A stretch of DNA of 62,529 bases from an uncultured Eubacterium sp. (GCA_910577225.1 CAJTMV010000021.1:1-62529); one strand, 5' to 3'; shown: positions 6,397 to 16,349, counted from the first letter of the stretch. Notes: generated from the letters alone by a model not told the origin. Numbers and translations are program-made.

Positions 6397-7383
6397 TCAT
6401 TTTCGTACAAACAGCTGAACCGGATAGTTCTCACAAATATCCAGTTTGTCGGGGACAAATCCCAGCGCACGGTAAAATTCCCGCGCCGCGTTTCCTTTTT
6501 CATCATTTTCGCGAAATGTTTCCACATAAACAGCCTGTCCCGGCGCTGTCTTTGTAAGCATCAGCTGCACCATCCGCGTCGCAATGTTTTGTCTGCGATA
6601 CTCCGGATGAACGGCCAGACAGCGGATTTTACTTTCATCCTTTGAAAACAGCAGCATACCGGTCAGCATACGCCCGTCTGCCGCATAGATAGCCGTACCG
6701 TTTCGGATATGCTGTATAACGGTATGACAATAGCTGCTCATCGCGTCATCGGTGTCCATCCCGGGAAAATCGGCTCTGATCACTTCCGCCAGACTCATCC
6801 ACGATTCCAGATGTGCCAGTCCGGCGAATCCGGTATGGATTCTGTGCACCCGCTCCCCCTGCCTGTCATAGATCTCCCGAATGTCAAACAGCCGGTCGAT
6901 AAACCAGTAGGGAATCATAATGCCCTGCGCCTGCATTTTAATTACCTCGTCCTTATCCGCCCAGCGTACCTGCCGGACTTCTTCCGGCTGCAGACGCAGA
7001 CTGCCAAGGTCGATGTCCTGTTCCACAATGTAAAAATCGTCAAATCCTTCGGAAAAATTCATCGTCAGAAACGGACGTTCCCCGGACAGATCCAGTTTTA
7101 GCCCCAGCTCTTCAAAGACTTCCCGCTCTGCCGCCCTGATACTGTTATCGCCTGCCACCGCAGAACCGCCGACCGAAATGTCCCACATATTGGGCCATCC
7201 TTTTTTAAACGGCTGACGCTGTTGTATCAGCAGCTGGTTGTTACTGTTAAAAATACAGACATGAACGGCAAGATGGTAACTGCCTTCCGGTACCGGAAGC
7301 CCCCGCTGATGTACTTTGCCTGTCTTTTCCCTGTCCTTTGTATATAAATCCCAAAATTCCTGTGTATTTTCATTCAGAGTCAT
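6397..7383 (-). CDS. Nudix hydrolase-GNAT acetyltransferase fusion
   Basis: A 328-aa protein of two enzymes. Residues about 30-165 form a Nudix domain of the isopentenyl-diphosphate isomerase/NUDT-like type, with the box GGSAVAGDNSIRAAEREVFE continuing into ELGL: the REXXEELG metal-binding helix is complete. Residues about 190-328 form a GNAT acetyltransferase with the acetyl-CoA loop VHPEYRRQNIATRMV and an AREFYRALGF helix. Nudix enzymes split X-linked nucleoside diphosphates, and GNATs acetylate amines. A fusion suggests sequential action on one substrate or detoxification, but the substrate is unknown. It appears to be a single gene with AAGGAA before its ATG. Confidence 0.85.
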   Translation of the reverse strand: MTLNENTQEFWDLYTKDREKTGKVHQRGLPVPEGSYHLAVHVCIFNSNNQLLIQQRQPFKKGWPNMWDISVGGSAVAGDNSIRAAEREVFEELGLKLDLSGERPFLTMNFSEGFDDFYIVEQDIDLGSLRLQPEEVRQVRWADKDEVIKMQAQGIMIPYWFIDRLFDIREIYDRQGERVHRIHTGFAGLAHLESWMSLAEVIRADFPGMDTDDAMSSYCHTVIQHIRNGTAIYAADGRMLTGMLLFSKDESKIRCLAVHPEYRRQNIATRMVQLMLTKTAPGQAVYVETFRENDEKGNAAREFYRALGFVPDKLDICENYPVQLFVRK

Positions 7384-7482
7384 AAACTATTCCTTTATGA
7401 ATTTTTCTACTGTTTCGATTTCTATCTATCCATCGACTTCAGATCTGTTTTTCTGTCCGGCCTGTTTCTCCGGCTCCGGTTT

Positions 7483-9198
7483 TCAGTGAAGATCGCTTTT
7501 TTGCTTCATATTCTTTTTATTTTCATACATCCGGTCGTCCGCCAGCTGATAAATCTTATCAATATCCGCTTCCTGCGTACTGCCTGATGCAAAGCCGCAG
7601 GCAATGGACATGTTCAGTCCCTGTATCTGCCTGTTCTTTTTTTCTATATTTTTCTGAAACGTTTCCATCTGTGCGTTTACCTTATCTTCGTCTGACGTAC
7701 GCAGCACTGCGACAAATTCGTCGCCGCCCATTCTCGCAACAATACCATATGGCTCAAATGTTTCTGCAATTACCTCTGCGGCGCTTTTGATCAGAATATC
7801 GCCTTTGGCATGTCCATAGGTATCGTTCATCATCTTAAGATTATTCAGATCAAAACAAATCACGGTAAAGTCATGCACATGCTCTTCTTTTATTTTGTTT
7901 ATGTATTCCATGCAGTAGCGGCGGTTATGCAGCTGCGTCAGTTCATCCGTATACGCGCTTTTGATCAGCGAATTACGCTCCGTTTCCCACATCAGCTTTC
8001 GGGTCAGATTCATATAAAAAGACACGACCAGAATAAAAATAAAAATGATGACTCCCAGGCAGGACATTCCACGAATCGTAGGAATCCTAATGCCAAAGTA
8101 ACGATCGCTGCAGTATACGACCAGATCGTGGGTCACACAGCTGCCGATTACAAGCATCCCTGCCAGAAAAAGCCGGTTTTCGATCTGGCTGGACTTTTTC
8201 AGATTGATCAGCACCACAAGGAAGAAATACCCCAGGCTGATCACAATCAGAACCTGCATGTATTTTAATGTCTCTGTAAAATGAACGATATTCTTTGTAT
8301 GCAGTACAAATACAACGGAGGTAACAAGTATCTGTACCGTCAGCAAAACCTGATACATCCGTTTAAAAAATCTGTTTTTCAATTCCCTGACATCCGCATA
8401 CATATAAATCGTCAGCGGTATCGGACACAAATACAGAGACGCATATTCTACCAGCGACACCGAATACAATGGAATGGAAAAAATCATAATGACATTATAG
8501 TAACAAAGCGTCCATAAACCGATACAAATCGAAAATACAGACACGCAAAGCAGCCGGATATATTTTATGGAAAATACGACCGCAAAAATTGTGATCATCG
8601 CCGTGGCCAGTCCAAAAATCACAAGAAAGCTGCCAAACAGCATTGGGATGCGATTTTCCGTGATCAGTACCCGGTATGCGTTTTTCCACTCGTAAATCTT
8701 TACCGGATCAAATTTGGTAAACGCATGATTTTCAGCTACTTCCAGCTGAATCGTCAGCATTTTCCCCTGATAATCCCTGGGAAAATTGATAAACTGCAGG
8801 CCGCTTCCAACTGTTTTTTTAAATGCAAATCGGTCATAGCCATAAGTATAGACTTTTTTACTGTCAATAAACAGGCTGACTGCCGACTGCCTGATATGCA
8901 TACGCAGCGCGCCTTCTTCAATCTTCCAGTTTTCCGGCAGTATTCGTTCCATAACGATCTGATCGCCGACATTTACAGGCGGAAACCGAAAATCTTCCAA
9001 AGATATGTTATCATAATTCACACCGTTAATCCGAATATTCCAGGAATCATTCAATGAAATACATTGGGAAATCTGCTCATAATCTTTGGATATCAGACGA
9101 TCGATCATCGGCAGCCAGCAAATCAGACTATAACAGGCGTATACTATCCATAAGATTTTCAATATCGTCTTTACGGAAACTTTTTTCACTCTTTTCAT
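7483..9198 (-). CDS. Membrane diguanylate cyclase with extracellular sensor
   Basis: A 571-aa protein. One transmembrane helix (residues about 10-30), an extracellular beta-rich domain (about 40-190, LRMHIRQSAVSLFIDSKKVY), then seven more helices (about 195-390), the arrangement of 7TMR-DISM receptors, and a C-terminal GGDEF domain with an intact RMGGDEFVAVL. This makes cyclic di-GMP from two GTP. No RxxD inhibitory site is found five residues before GGDEF (the residues there are PYGI), so product feedback is probably absent. No EAL domain is present. The ligand of the outer domain is not known. It is monocistronic, with a purine-rich GGAAGGCTGCAGG before the start. Confidence 0.88.
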   Translation of the reverse strand: MKRVKKVSVKTILKILWIVYACYSLICWLPMIDRLISKDYEQISQCISLNDSWNIRINGVNYDNISLEDFRFPPVNVGDQIVMERILPENWKIEEGALRMHIRQSAVSLFIDSKKVYTYGYDRFAFKKTVGSGLQFINFPRDYQGKMLTIQLEVAENHAFTKFDPVKIYEWKNAYRVLITENRIPMLFGSFLVIFGLATAMITIFAVVFSIKYIRLLCVSVFSICIGLWTLCYYNVIMIFSIPLYSVSLVEYASLYLCPIPLTIYMYADVRELKNRFFKRMYQVLLTVQILVTSVVFVLHTKNIVHFTETLKYMQVLIVISLGYFFLVVLINLKKSSQIENRLFLAGMLVIGSCVTHDLVVYCSDRYFGIRIPTIRGMSCLGVIIFIFILVVSFYMNLTRKLMWETERNSLIKSAYTDELTQLHNRRYCMEYINKIKEEHVHDFTVICFDLNNLKMMNDTYGHAKGDILIKSAAEVIAETFEPYGIVARMGGDEFVAVLRTSDEDKVNAQMETFQKNIEKKNRQIQGLNMSIACGFASGSTQEADIDKIYQLADDRMYENKKNMKQKSDLH

Positions 9199-9317
9199 CC
9201 TGCAGCCTTCCTCTTTCTATACGTATCAAAAAAGATCTGTCCGTTTTATCTGAAACATCCCTGGCCTTATTATACGAATGAAAATCATATCTGACAAGTA
9301 TTTCTAATCGATTACGG

Positions 9318-9986
9318 CTATTTTATTTTAGCGGCAATTTCATTTTTATTTTTATAAATGGCATCCGGCGGAACAACGCCGCGAACCATAGACAGCGGAT
9401 AAATGTTTGTATGCCGGCCGACCACAGTGCCCGGATTTAATACCGAATTACATCCTACTTCGACGTAATCGCCAAGCATGGCGCCGAATTTTTTTCGTCC
9501 CGTTTCCAGTACTTCACTGCCATTTTTCACCGCTACCAGCGTTTTGTCAGATTTTACATTCGAAGTAATCGAACCGGCGCCCATATGCGAGCGAAATCCC
9601 AGTATCGAATCGCCGACATAGTTGTAATGCGGCACCTGAACGCCGTTAAATATCACTACATTTTTCAGTTCCGTCGAATTTCCTACGACCGCGCCCCTGC
9701 CTACGATTGCGCTGCCGCGAATAAACGCGCAGTGACGAATCTGTGCTTCTTCGTCGATAATGAGCGGGCCGTTTAGACATGCGGTCGGCGCAACCTGCGC
9801 AGATTTTGCAACCCAGATATGCTCGCCGCGTTTTTCAAAACGGCTGCTGTCCAGACGATTTCCAAGCTCGATAATAAAGTCGGAGATTTTTCCCAATACC
9901 TCCCATGGATAGTCGGCTCCCTCAAAGAGTCCGGCAGCAATCGTTTCATTCAGATCGTATAAGTTTTTAATTAAGCACTGTTCCAT
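9318..9986 (-). CDS. Left-handed beta-helix protein, UDP-GlcNAc pyrophosphorylase-like
   Basis: A 222-aa protein made mostly of hexapeptide repeats (IWVAKSAQVAPTA, IRHCAFIRGSAIVGRGAVVG, VEVGCNSVLNPGTVVG), the left-handed beta-helix found at the C-terminus of GlmU and glucose-1-phosphate thymidylyltransferases. The nucleotidyltransferase domain is absent, so the protein corresponds to the short stand-alone family often annotated as UDP-N-acetylglucosamine pyrophosphorylase. It more likely binds or acyl-transfers to a nucleotide sugar than makes one. The N-terminal 55 residues are helical (YPWEVLGKISDFIIELG). It may share a transcript with the downstream topoisomerase gene, 39 bases away in the other direction of the operon. 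Confidence 0.78.
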   Translation of the reverse strand: MEQCLIKNLYDLNETIAAGLFEGADYPWEVLGKISDFIIELGNRLDSSRFEKRGEHIWVAKSAQVAPTACLNGPLIIDEEAQIRHCAFIRGSAIVGRGAVVGNSTELKNVVIFNGVQVPHYNYVGDSILGFRSHMGAGSITSNVKSDKTLVAVKNGSEVLETGRKKFGAMLGDYVEVGCNSVLNPGTVVGRHTNIYPLSMVRGVVPPDAIYKNKNEIAAKIK

Positions 9987-10024
9987 TTCGTTTTCCTTTC
10001 CTGCAGCGTTGTCTGCCTGTTGAT

Positions 10025-12058
10025 TTACTTTTTATAATATGCGCCAGCCTGATCAAAAAAACCGCGCAGCATATGCTGATTATGCAGATTCAGTACGCCG
10101 CTCGTACGGCTTTTAATAAAATGCTCCAGCTTTCCCATATATTCCTGCGTCGTAATCGACCCGTCCGCCACATAAGCAAGCCCTTTTTCCCAGCTTGCCG
10201 TCAGCTCCGGATTCAGCAGCGACTTAATCGACGCGTTTACCACGTCAAAAATCATCTCTCCAAGCAGCGTCGGCGTAATGACCTGCGTTTTTTTATTTAA
10301 AGAAAGATATTTGTTGCGCACCAGCTTCGAAAGTATTTCTGCCCTCGTAGCGCTCGTACCGATGCCGCTGCCTTTGATCGTCGCCCGCAGTTCCTCGTCT
10401 TCGATCAGTTGTCCTGCGTTTTCCATCGCAAGTATCATGGACCCTGAATTGTAGCGCTTTGGCGGGGACGTCTCGCCTTCCCGGATTCGAAATTCGTCCA
10501 CCGGAAACGTCATCCCCTTTTTCAGCGACGCAACCGCTTCCAGCAATCCGGCGTCAGCCTGCGCCGGCTCCGTGGCCTCTTTTTCGCCAGAGTCCCCGCC
10601 CGCGCCTGCATCCTGACCGCCTGTTTCCTTCTTTTTGAAAAAAGAATACTCCATGACCGCCAGATATCCCTGCTCTTTGAGTACTTTAAAGCCGGCAAAA
10701 AACTTCTCTTCTTTTATCTGAACCGCCAGATTGTATTTTAAATAAATCGCGGGCGGATAAAAAACCGCCAGAAACCGTCGTACAACCGTCTCGTACACTT
10801 TTGCAGCCGTAGCGTTTAACGTCTTAAGCGCCGACAGCCCCTGTCCGGTAGGGATGATGGCATAATGATCCGTGATCTGTTTATCGTTGGTGTAACGGGT
10901 TTTTGCGATTTTTTTATAGCTTTCGCTCTGTAATATTTCCTGCACGTATGCCTGTACGCCGGGAATCTTTCGCAGTCCGTTCAGATTTTTATGTATTTCT
11001 TTTGCCGCCGCGGTAGAAAGCACACGCGCATCGGTACGCGGATAAGTAACCAGTTTTTTCTCATACAGCTCCTGCACGATACCAAGCGTCTGATCCGGAC
11101 TGATCTTAAAAAACTTCGCGCACGTATGCTGCAGTTCTGCAAGATTATACAAAAGCGGCGCGTTTTTGGTTTCTCTTTTCTTTTCAATCGAAACGACGGT
11201 TGCCGTCGCAGGCTCTGGTTCTGATAAATGCGCAATCAGGCGTTTTGCGTCTTCTTTTTCCAGAAATCCGTTTTCTTTATACAATTTGGAAGATTGGTAA
11301 TATGCAGAGCCTTCGACCGCTTTCCACTCACATTCTATTTTATGATCGGATACGTCGATCTGTGCCAGTACACGATAAAACGGCGTCTTTACAAATACGC
11401 GGATTTCACGTTCTCTGCGTACGACCATTCCAAGGACGCACGTCATCACGCGTCCTACCGATATCACGACATACTTTTCATTCAGATACGAAGCAACCGC
11501 GTCCCCATATTTTAAAGACAGCAGCCTTGAAAAATTAATCCCCATCAGGTAATCTTCTTTTGCGCGCAAATAAGCGCTGGACGCCAGATTATCATATTCT
11601 GACAAATCTTTCGCTTCCCTTATACCGCGCAGAATCTCTTCTTCGGTCTGGGAATCGATCCAGACTCTCCTGCGCTGCTTGCCTTTTACGCCTGCAAGCT
11701 GCTCCACGAGCCGGTAAATATATTCTCCTTCCCGTCCGGAATCGGTGCACACGTAAATCAGCTGGATATCTTTGCGATTTAACAGCGACGCAACGATTTT
11801 AAACTGTTTTGCCGCCGACGGAATGACTTCATAGCGAAATTCCTGCGGAAGAAACGGCAGTGTGGACAGACTCCATTTCTTATATTTGGCATCATACGCC
11901 TCCGGATAGCTCATGGAAACCAGATGCCCCACGCACCAGGTTACGACTGCGTCCGCGCCTTCCTGGTATCCGTCGTATCTTTTCATATCCATTTTCAAAG
12001 CCTTTGCAAACTCCTGAGCGACTGAAGGCTTTTCCGCTATATATAACGCTTTTGGCAT
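10025..12058 (-). CDS. topB: DNA topoisomerase III (type IA), short form
   Basis: A 677-aa type IA topoisomerase. The Toprim domain is at the N-terminus (IAEKPSVAQEF and CTDSGREGEYIY, with the acidic DxD/E metal residues); the catalytic tyrosine is in LVTYPRTDAR at about residue 339; the GSGIGTSATRAEILSKL block lies at about 560. These enzymes pass single strands and resolve replication and recombination intermediates. The C-terminus ends without zinc fingers, unlike the second TopB at 41069-43306. The two share the same fold but are far from identical. AGGAGAGG lies just before the ATG. Confidence 0.92.
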   Translation of the reverse strand: MPKALYIAEKPSVAQEFAKALKMDMKRYDGYQEGADAVVTWCVGHLVSMSYPEAYDAKYKKWSLSTLPFLPQEFRYEVIPSAAKQFKIVASLLNRKDIQLIYVCTDSGREGEYIYRLVEQLAGVKGKQRRRVWIDSQTEEEILRGIREAKDLSEYDNLASSAYLRAKEDYLMGINFSRLLSLKYGDAVASYLNEKYVVISVGRVMTCVLGMVVRREREIRVFVKTPFYRVLAQIDVSDHKIECEWKAVEGSAYYQSSKLYKENGFLEKEDAKRLIAHLSEPEPATATVVSIEKKRETKNAPLLYNLAELQHTCAKFFKISPDQTLGIVQELYEKKLVTYPRTDARVLSTAAAKEIHKNLNGLRKIPGVQAYVQEILQSESYKKIAKTRYTNDKQITDHYAIIPTGQGLSALKTLNATAAKVYETVVRRFLAVFYPPAIYLKYNLAVQIKEEKFFAGFKVLKEQGYLAVMEYSFFKKKETGGQDAGAGGDSGEKEATEPAQADAGLLEAVASLKKGMTFPVDEFRIREGETSPPKRYNSGSMILAMENAGQLIEDEELRATIKGSGIGTSATRAEILSKLVRNKYLSLNKKTQVITPTLLGEMIFDVVNASIKSLLNPELTASWEKGLAYVADGSITTQEYMGKLEHFIKSRTSGVLNLHNQHMLRGFFDQAGAYYKK

Positions 12059-12188
12059 AACCTCTCCTAATCAAACGTCCGGACAAAAACAATGAGATTA
12101 CCGGAAACAATCCGTTTTCCTGCAATCTCATTCTCTCTGTCATCTTTCCTAACTGTATCATACCGGCAAAACAAACCGTCTGCCTTCT

Positions 12189-13550
12189 TTATAGCTGTGT
12201 CATATCGACCAAAACAAGCCGTTCGTCTTCCTTTGCCTTTTCTAACAGCTCCTGGTCAAAGCTCTTTGCTGAAAACAGATAATAGTGATCGGACTTGAGT
12301 TTTGCTTTTTTCATCGTATCAAACAGCTTTTCACACATCTCGTACGTAAGCTCAGGTCTGGACCAGTTGCATAATCCGATCAGATTATTTCTGGCGCTGT
12401 CCTGCGCGATAATATCAATATTTCCAGTCTTTCCAACCCAGGTACCAGCCTTATGTATGCGTATCGGCAGCTTTTCTACCATATTTAACAGCTCCAGATA
12501 TTCCATGCATACCTGTACAAAATACCGGTTCATATAATCGTCAAGTTCTTTTTCAATATACGTATCGTAAAACGTCTCCGGCGTCATCATATAAAGATCC
12601 GACAGATGCGGATAGACAAAGCGAAACCAGAAATTTACATAATTACTGCGTATCTGATAAATGCCCTTCTGCGCATTCTCCCAGCCGCCGGTTTCAAACG
12701 AGCTTACTTTTTCAATCACTTCAAACGCAGCCAGATTTTTCATATAGACACTGATCTTTGCTCTCGAAAATCCGGTCTGATTAAACAGGTCGTTCAGCTT
12801 GCGATATCCGGCGGCAATCGCCGCCAGTATCGTATCATAGATCGCAAGCTCCCGCAGCTCGCTGCCGATATAGCGCTCTGCTTCTTCAAACAGATAACCG
12901 TTCGGCGATAAAATATGCTTGCAGATATTGCTGCGGATATCTTTTTTGGAATTCCAGCGGTTCATATAGGAAGATACGCCGCCTAAAATACCGTACACTT
13001 TTACACAGTCGCTCACCGAATATTCCGGATAGGAACGAACCAGATCAATAAATTTCAGATCGTCCAGCTTGATCGTATCGTCGATCTTTTTCATTCCTTC
13101 CGCCAGCCGCTCTTCCAGTTCCTGCTCTACCCAGGCTACGGATGAACTCGCCAGTATTACCATAACCGGACCCGGATACAGTTTTTTTGCCTTGAGCTTT
13201 AAAATGGCTTTGAAAAATTCCTCGTCGCGCTTCGCAATATTTTGAAACTCGTCGATAATCACTACGAGCTTGCTTGCGTTGCCGCTTCGGATCCGGTTGA
13301 AAAACTCTGTGTAATTATATTTGGAAAGACTCAGCTCATACTGCTTTTCAATCTCATGCCCGAACTGCATACACTGCTCCTGCGCAGACGCCTTGCGTGC
13401 ACGATAATAAAAAAACTTTTTCCCTTTACAGAAAATCCGGATTAACGCCTCTTTATCACAGCCTTCCCGACCATAAAGCAAAACAAGCTGATTTCCGTTT
13501 TTTTCATATTGCTGCTCGATTTTTTTTAATTCCGTATGTCGTATTACCAT
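12189..13550 (-). CDS. AAA-type ATPase with DUF234-like C-terminus, atypical P-loop
   Basis: A 453-aa protein of the archaeal-type ATPase group: an ATPase domain (about 1-210) with Walker B LVVIIDEFQNI (about 94-104) and sensor-like VMVILASSS, a winged-helix region (YRKLNDLFNQTGFSRAKIS), and a DUF234-like C-terminus that resembles a nuclease fold (about 340-450, GKTGNIDIIAQD). The P-loop reads YGREGCDKEALI: the lysine is kept, but the Gly before it is Asp and the Ser/Thr after it is Glu, so ATP binding may be altered or lost. The family's function is unknown; a role in DNA or defence has been suggested from similar proteins. Start chosen after AGGAGAAGG. Confidence 0.7.
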   Translation of the reverse strand: MVIRHTELKKIEQQYEKNGNQLVLLYGREGCDKEALIRIFCKGKKFFYYRARKASAQEQCMQFGHEIEKQYELSLSKYNYTEFFNRIRSGNASKLVVIIDEFQNIAKRDEEFFKAILKLKAKKLYPGPVMVILASSSVAWVEQELEERLAEGMKKIDDTIKLDDLKFIDLVRSYPEYSVSDCVKVYGILGGVSSYMNRWNSKKDIRSNICKHILSPNGYLFEEAERYIGSELRELAIYDTILAAIAAGYRKLNDLFNQTGFSRAKISVYMKNLAAFEVIEKVSSFETGGWENAQKGIYQIRSNYVNFWFRFVYPHLSDLYMMTPETFYDTYIEKELDDYMNRYFVQVCMEYLELLNMVEKLPIRIHKAGTWVGKTGNIDIIAQDSARNNLIGLCNWSRPELTYEMCEKLFDTMKKAKLKSDHYYLFSAKSFDQELLEKAKEDERLVLVDMTQL

Positions 13551-13610
13551 TGCCTTCTCCTATTGCGTATTTGCTGAGCTTTCATGTGCTTTTAAAATAT
13601 GAAAAATTGT

Positions 13611-13634
13611 GTTAAAATCATATCACATTTTAAC
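13611..13634. promoter_or_regulatory. Perfect inverted repeat upstream of the ATPase gene
   Basis: GTTAAAAT, eight spacer bases, ATTTTAAC. It lies about 60 bases before the start of the 453-aa ATPase in an AT-rich region and could be an operator, possibly for autoregulation, or simply a structured 3' end of asd. Confidence 0.35.
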
Positions 13635-13685
13635 TTTTATTTCAAGTAGATGGCAGAAAATGCATAGCCCCTGCTACATTTTTAG

Positions 13686-14774
13686 TTATTTTTTCTCAAT
13701 ATACCCCTGCGCTTTTAATAATTCTGCACATAAAATTGCTCCGCCTGCGGCTCCGCGAACGGTATTATGAGATAATCCCACAAATTTCCAGTCATACACA
13801 CTATCCCTGCGAATGCGGCCAACGCTGATCCCCATGCCGTTCTCATAATCTACATCCAGCGTAATCTGCGGACGAGCGTCCTCTTCCAGATACTGGATAA
13901 ACTGCTGCGGCGCCGAAGGGAGCGCAAGCTGCTGCGGCAGTCCGGCGTAAGTTTTCAGTTTTTCAATCAGCTGCTCTTTTTCTACGGATTTGTTTTTAAA
14001 TTTGACAAATACCGACGCCGTATGTCCGTTTAATACTGGTACCCGAATACACTGGCTCGTGATTACCGGTTCTTTTGCCAGCTCGATCACACCGTTTTTC
14101 ATTTCTCCCCAGATACGAAGCGGTTCTTTTTCGGATTTTTCTTCTTCTCCGCCGATAAACGGAATAATATTGCCTTCCATCTGCGGCCAGTCTGCAAATG
14201 TCTTACCGGCGCCGGATATCGCCTGATAAGTAGACACAACCGCCTCGTAAGGTTCAAACTCCATCCACGCGGTCAGTACCGGCGCGTACGACTGTATCGA
14301 ACAGTTCGGTTTTACCGCGACAAAGCCGCGTGCCGTACCGAGCCGTTTTCTCTGAAACGGAATCAGCTCCATATGCTGCGGATTAATCTCCGGTACGACC
14401 ATCGGTACATCCGGCGTCCAGCGATGCGCGCTGTTATTGGATACGACCGGCGTTTCCGTCTTTGCATATGCTTCTTCGATCTGCTGAATCTCTTCTTTGG
14501 TCATATCTACGGCAGAAAATACAAAGTCTGTCTCAGACGCCGTCTGTTCTATTTCATTTACATTTTTAACTATTATATTTTTAACAGATTCTGGTATCGG
14601 CGTATCCATCTTCCAGCGTCCGCGAACCGCCTCTTCATAAGTCTGCCCCGCGCTTCTTGGACTTGCCGCAATCGTAGTTACCTCAAACCATGGATGATTT
14701 TCCAGAAGAGAAATAAATCTCTGGCCTACCATACCTGTTCCACCAAGAATACCAACTTTTAATTTTTCGCTCAT
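13686..14774 (-). CDS. asd: Aspartate-semialdehyde dehydrogenase
   Basis: A 362-aa enzyme that reduces aspartyl phosphate to the semialdehyde with NADPH, feeding lysine, threonine and methionine synthesis and the diaminopimelate of the wall. The NADP-binding glycine loop is KVGILGGTGMVGQRF (6-20), the catalytic cysteine is in KPNCSIQSYAP (C158), and the catalytic histidine follows in VPVLNGHTAS. The sequence resembles the archaeal/fungal-type subfamily more than E. coli Asd. The ATG at 14774 follows GGAGAGAGG; a longer frame would need a TTG at 14792. Apparently monocistronic. Confidence 0.93.
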   Translation of the reverse strand: MSEKLKVGILGGTGMVGQRFISLLENHPWFEVTTIAASPRSAGQTYEEAVRGRWKMDTPIPESVKNIIVKNVNEIEQTASETDFVFSAVDMTKEEIQQIEEAYAKTETPVVSNNSAHRWTPDVPMVVPEINPQHMELIPFQRKRLGTARGFVAVKPNCSIQSYAPVLTAWMEFEPYEAVVSTYQAISGAGKTFADWPQMEGNIIPFIGGEEEKSEKEPLRIWGEMKNGVIELAKEPVITSQCIRVPVLNGHTASVFVKFKNKSVEKEQLIEKLKTYAGLPQQLALPSAPQQFIQYLEEDARPQITLDVDYENGMGISVGRIRRDSVYDWKFVGLSHNTVRGAAGGAILCAELLKAQGYIEKK

Positions 14775-14908
14775 AACCTCTCTCCTCTGCAATAATTGAT
14801 TTTATTATATTAATACAGGAATCCGAAAAACGCAAGGCTTAAGTAATGATTATTTTTCAAGCGCCGCTTCTTCTGTTACTGTTCACACCAGAGGGATTAT
14901 CGAAACAA

Positions 14909-16315
14909 CTACTCTTCCCAGTCTTCACGCAGACCTTCCTCTTTTGACAGATACGTTTCTGCCTGCGCGATCGCCTGTTCCATTGCCGCTTTCCCAGGCG
15001 CCCCGATCGTCAGACGTTTGTTCACACATGTTTCCATCGAAACGGCGTCGTAAATATCCGCTTCAAATACCGGACTGATCGCTTTTAATTCTTCCAGCGA
15101 TAAATCGTCGATCGAACAGTTTTTATCGATACAGTATAATACGAGTCTGCCGATAATTCCATGCGCATCGCGAAACGGAACGCCGCGGTTGACGAGATAA
15201 TCCGCCGCGTCTGTGGCATTCGTATACCCCAGCGCCGCACTTTTACGCATCTGCTCCTTCTGAAACCGTGTGGTGGCAAGCATCCCGTTAAATAATGCCA
15301 GACATCCTTTAGCCGTGTCGATCGCGTCAAATGTCAGCTCCTTATCCTCCTGCATATCTTTATTATAAGCAAGCGGTATCCCTTTCATCGTCGTCAGCAG
15401 GCTGACAAGCGCGCCATAAACGCGTCCGGTCTTACCGCGCACGAGCTCTGCGATATCCGGATTTTTTTTCTGCGGCATAATGCTGCTGCCGGTACTGTAC
15501 GCGTCGTCGATCTCCACAAACTGGTATTCATTGGAATTCCAGATAATCATTTCTTCGCTAAAACGGCTTAAATGCATCATCACTACAGACAGTGCGGATA
15601 AAAACTCGATCGCATAATCTCTGTCCGATACGCCGTCCATACTATTCTGGCACGGCCCGTAAAATCCGAGCATCCGCGCCGTCTCCTCACGGTCCAGCGG
15701 ATACGTCGTGCCTGCCAGCGCGCCGCTGCCAAGCGGACAGTAATTCATGCGCTCATAAATATCCCGCATACGCGAACGATCACGCCGAAACATTTCAAAA
15801 TACGCCCCCATATGATGCGCCAGCGTTACCGGCTGCGCTTTCTGCAGATGGGTAAATCCCGGCATAATCGTTTCGGTATGCGCTTTCATAATCTGTAAAA
15901 TAGTTCCAAGCAGCTCCTTTAACAGCAGATCCGTCTGCACGACTTCCATCCGGACATACATCCGCATATCCAAAGCTACCTGATCGTTTCTGCTTCTGCC
16001 GGTATGCAGCTTTTTGCCGGTATCTCCCAGCCTTTTGATCAGCTCCGCTTCGACAAAGCTGTGAATATCTTCATAATCCGGTGATATCTCAAGCGTGCCG
16101 GCTTGCGTATCCGCCAGAATCTCACGAAGCGCCGCAACGATCTGCTCCGACTCCTCTTTCGTTAAAATTCCCTGTTTTCCAAGCATTTTTACATGCGCGA
16201 TACTGCCCTGGATATCCTGTCTGAAAAACTTCTGATCGAAGGATATCGACGCATTAAAATTGTAGACAAGCTGGTCTGTCTCTTTTGTAAAACGACCGCC
16301 CCATAATTGTGCCAT
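14909..16315 (-). CDS. argH: Argininosuccinate lyase
   Basis: A 468-aa enzyme of the fumarase/aspartase superfamily that splits argininosuccinate into arginine and fumarate, the last step of arginine synthesis. The signature GSSIMPQKKNPDIAEL is present, as is the conserved TGRSRNDQVALDMR segment. Length is normal. Purine-rich GAAAGAGGAAG precedes the ATG. argG is not adjacent in this window, so the pathway genes are scattered. Confidence 0.95.
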   Translation of the reverse strand: MAQLWGGRFTKETDQLVYNFNASISFDQKFFRQDIQGSIAHVKMLGKQGILTKEESEQIVAALREILADTQAGTLEISPDYEDIHSFVEAELIKRLGDTGKKLHTGRSRNDQVALDMRMYVRMEVVQTDLLLKELLGTILQIMKAHTETIMPGFTHLQKAQPVTLAHHMGAYFEMFRRDRSRMRDIYERMNYCPLGSGALAGTTYPLDREETARMLGFYGPCQNSMDGVSDRDYAIEFLSALSVVMMHLSRFSEEMIIWNSNEYQFVEIDDAYSTGSSIMPQKKNPDIAELVRGKTGRVYGALVSLLTTMKGIPLAYNKDMQEDKELTFDAIDTAKGCLALFNGMLATTRFQKEQMRKSAALGYTNATDAADYLVNRGVPFRDAHGIIGRLVLYCIDKNCSIDDLSLEELKAISPVFEADIYDAVSMETCVNKRLTIGAPGKAAMEQAIAQAETYLSKEEGLREDWEE

Positions 16316-16349
16316 ACAGACTTCCTCTCTTTCTTATTTATATGAATCG

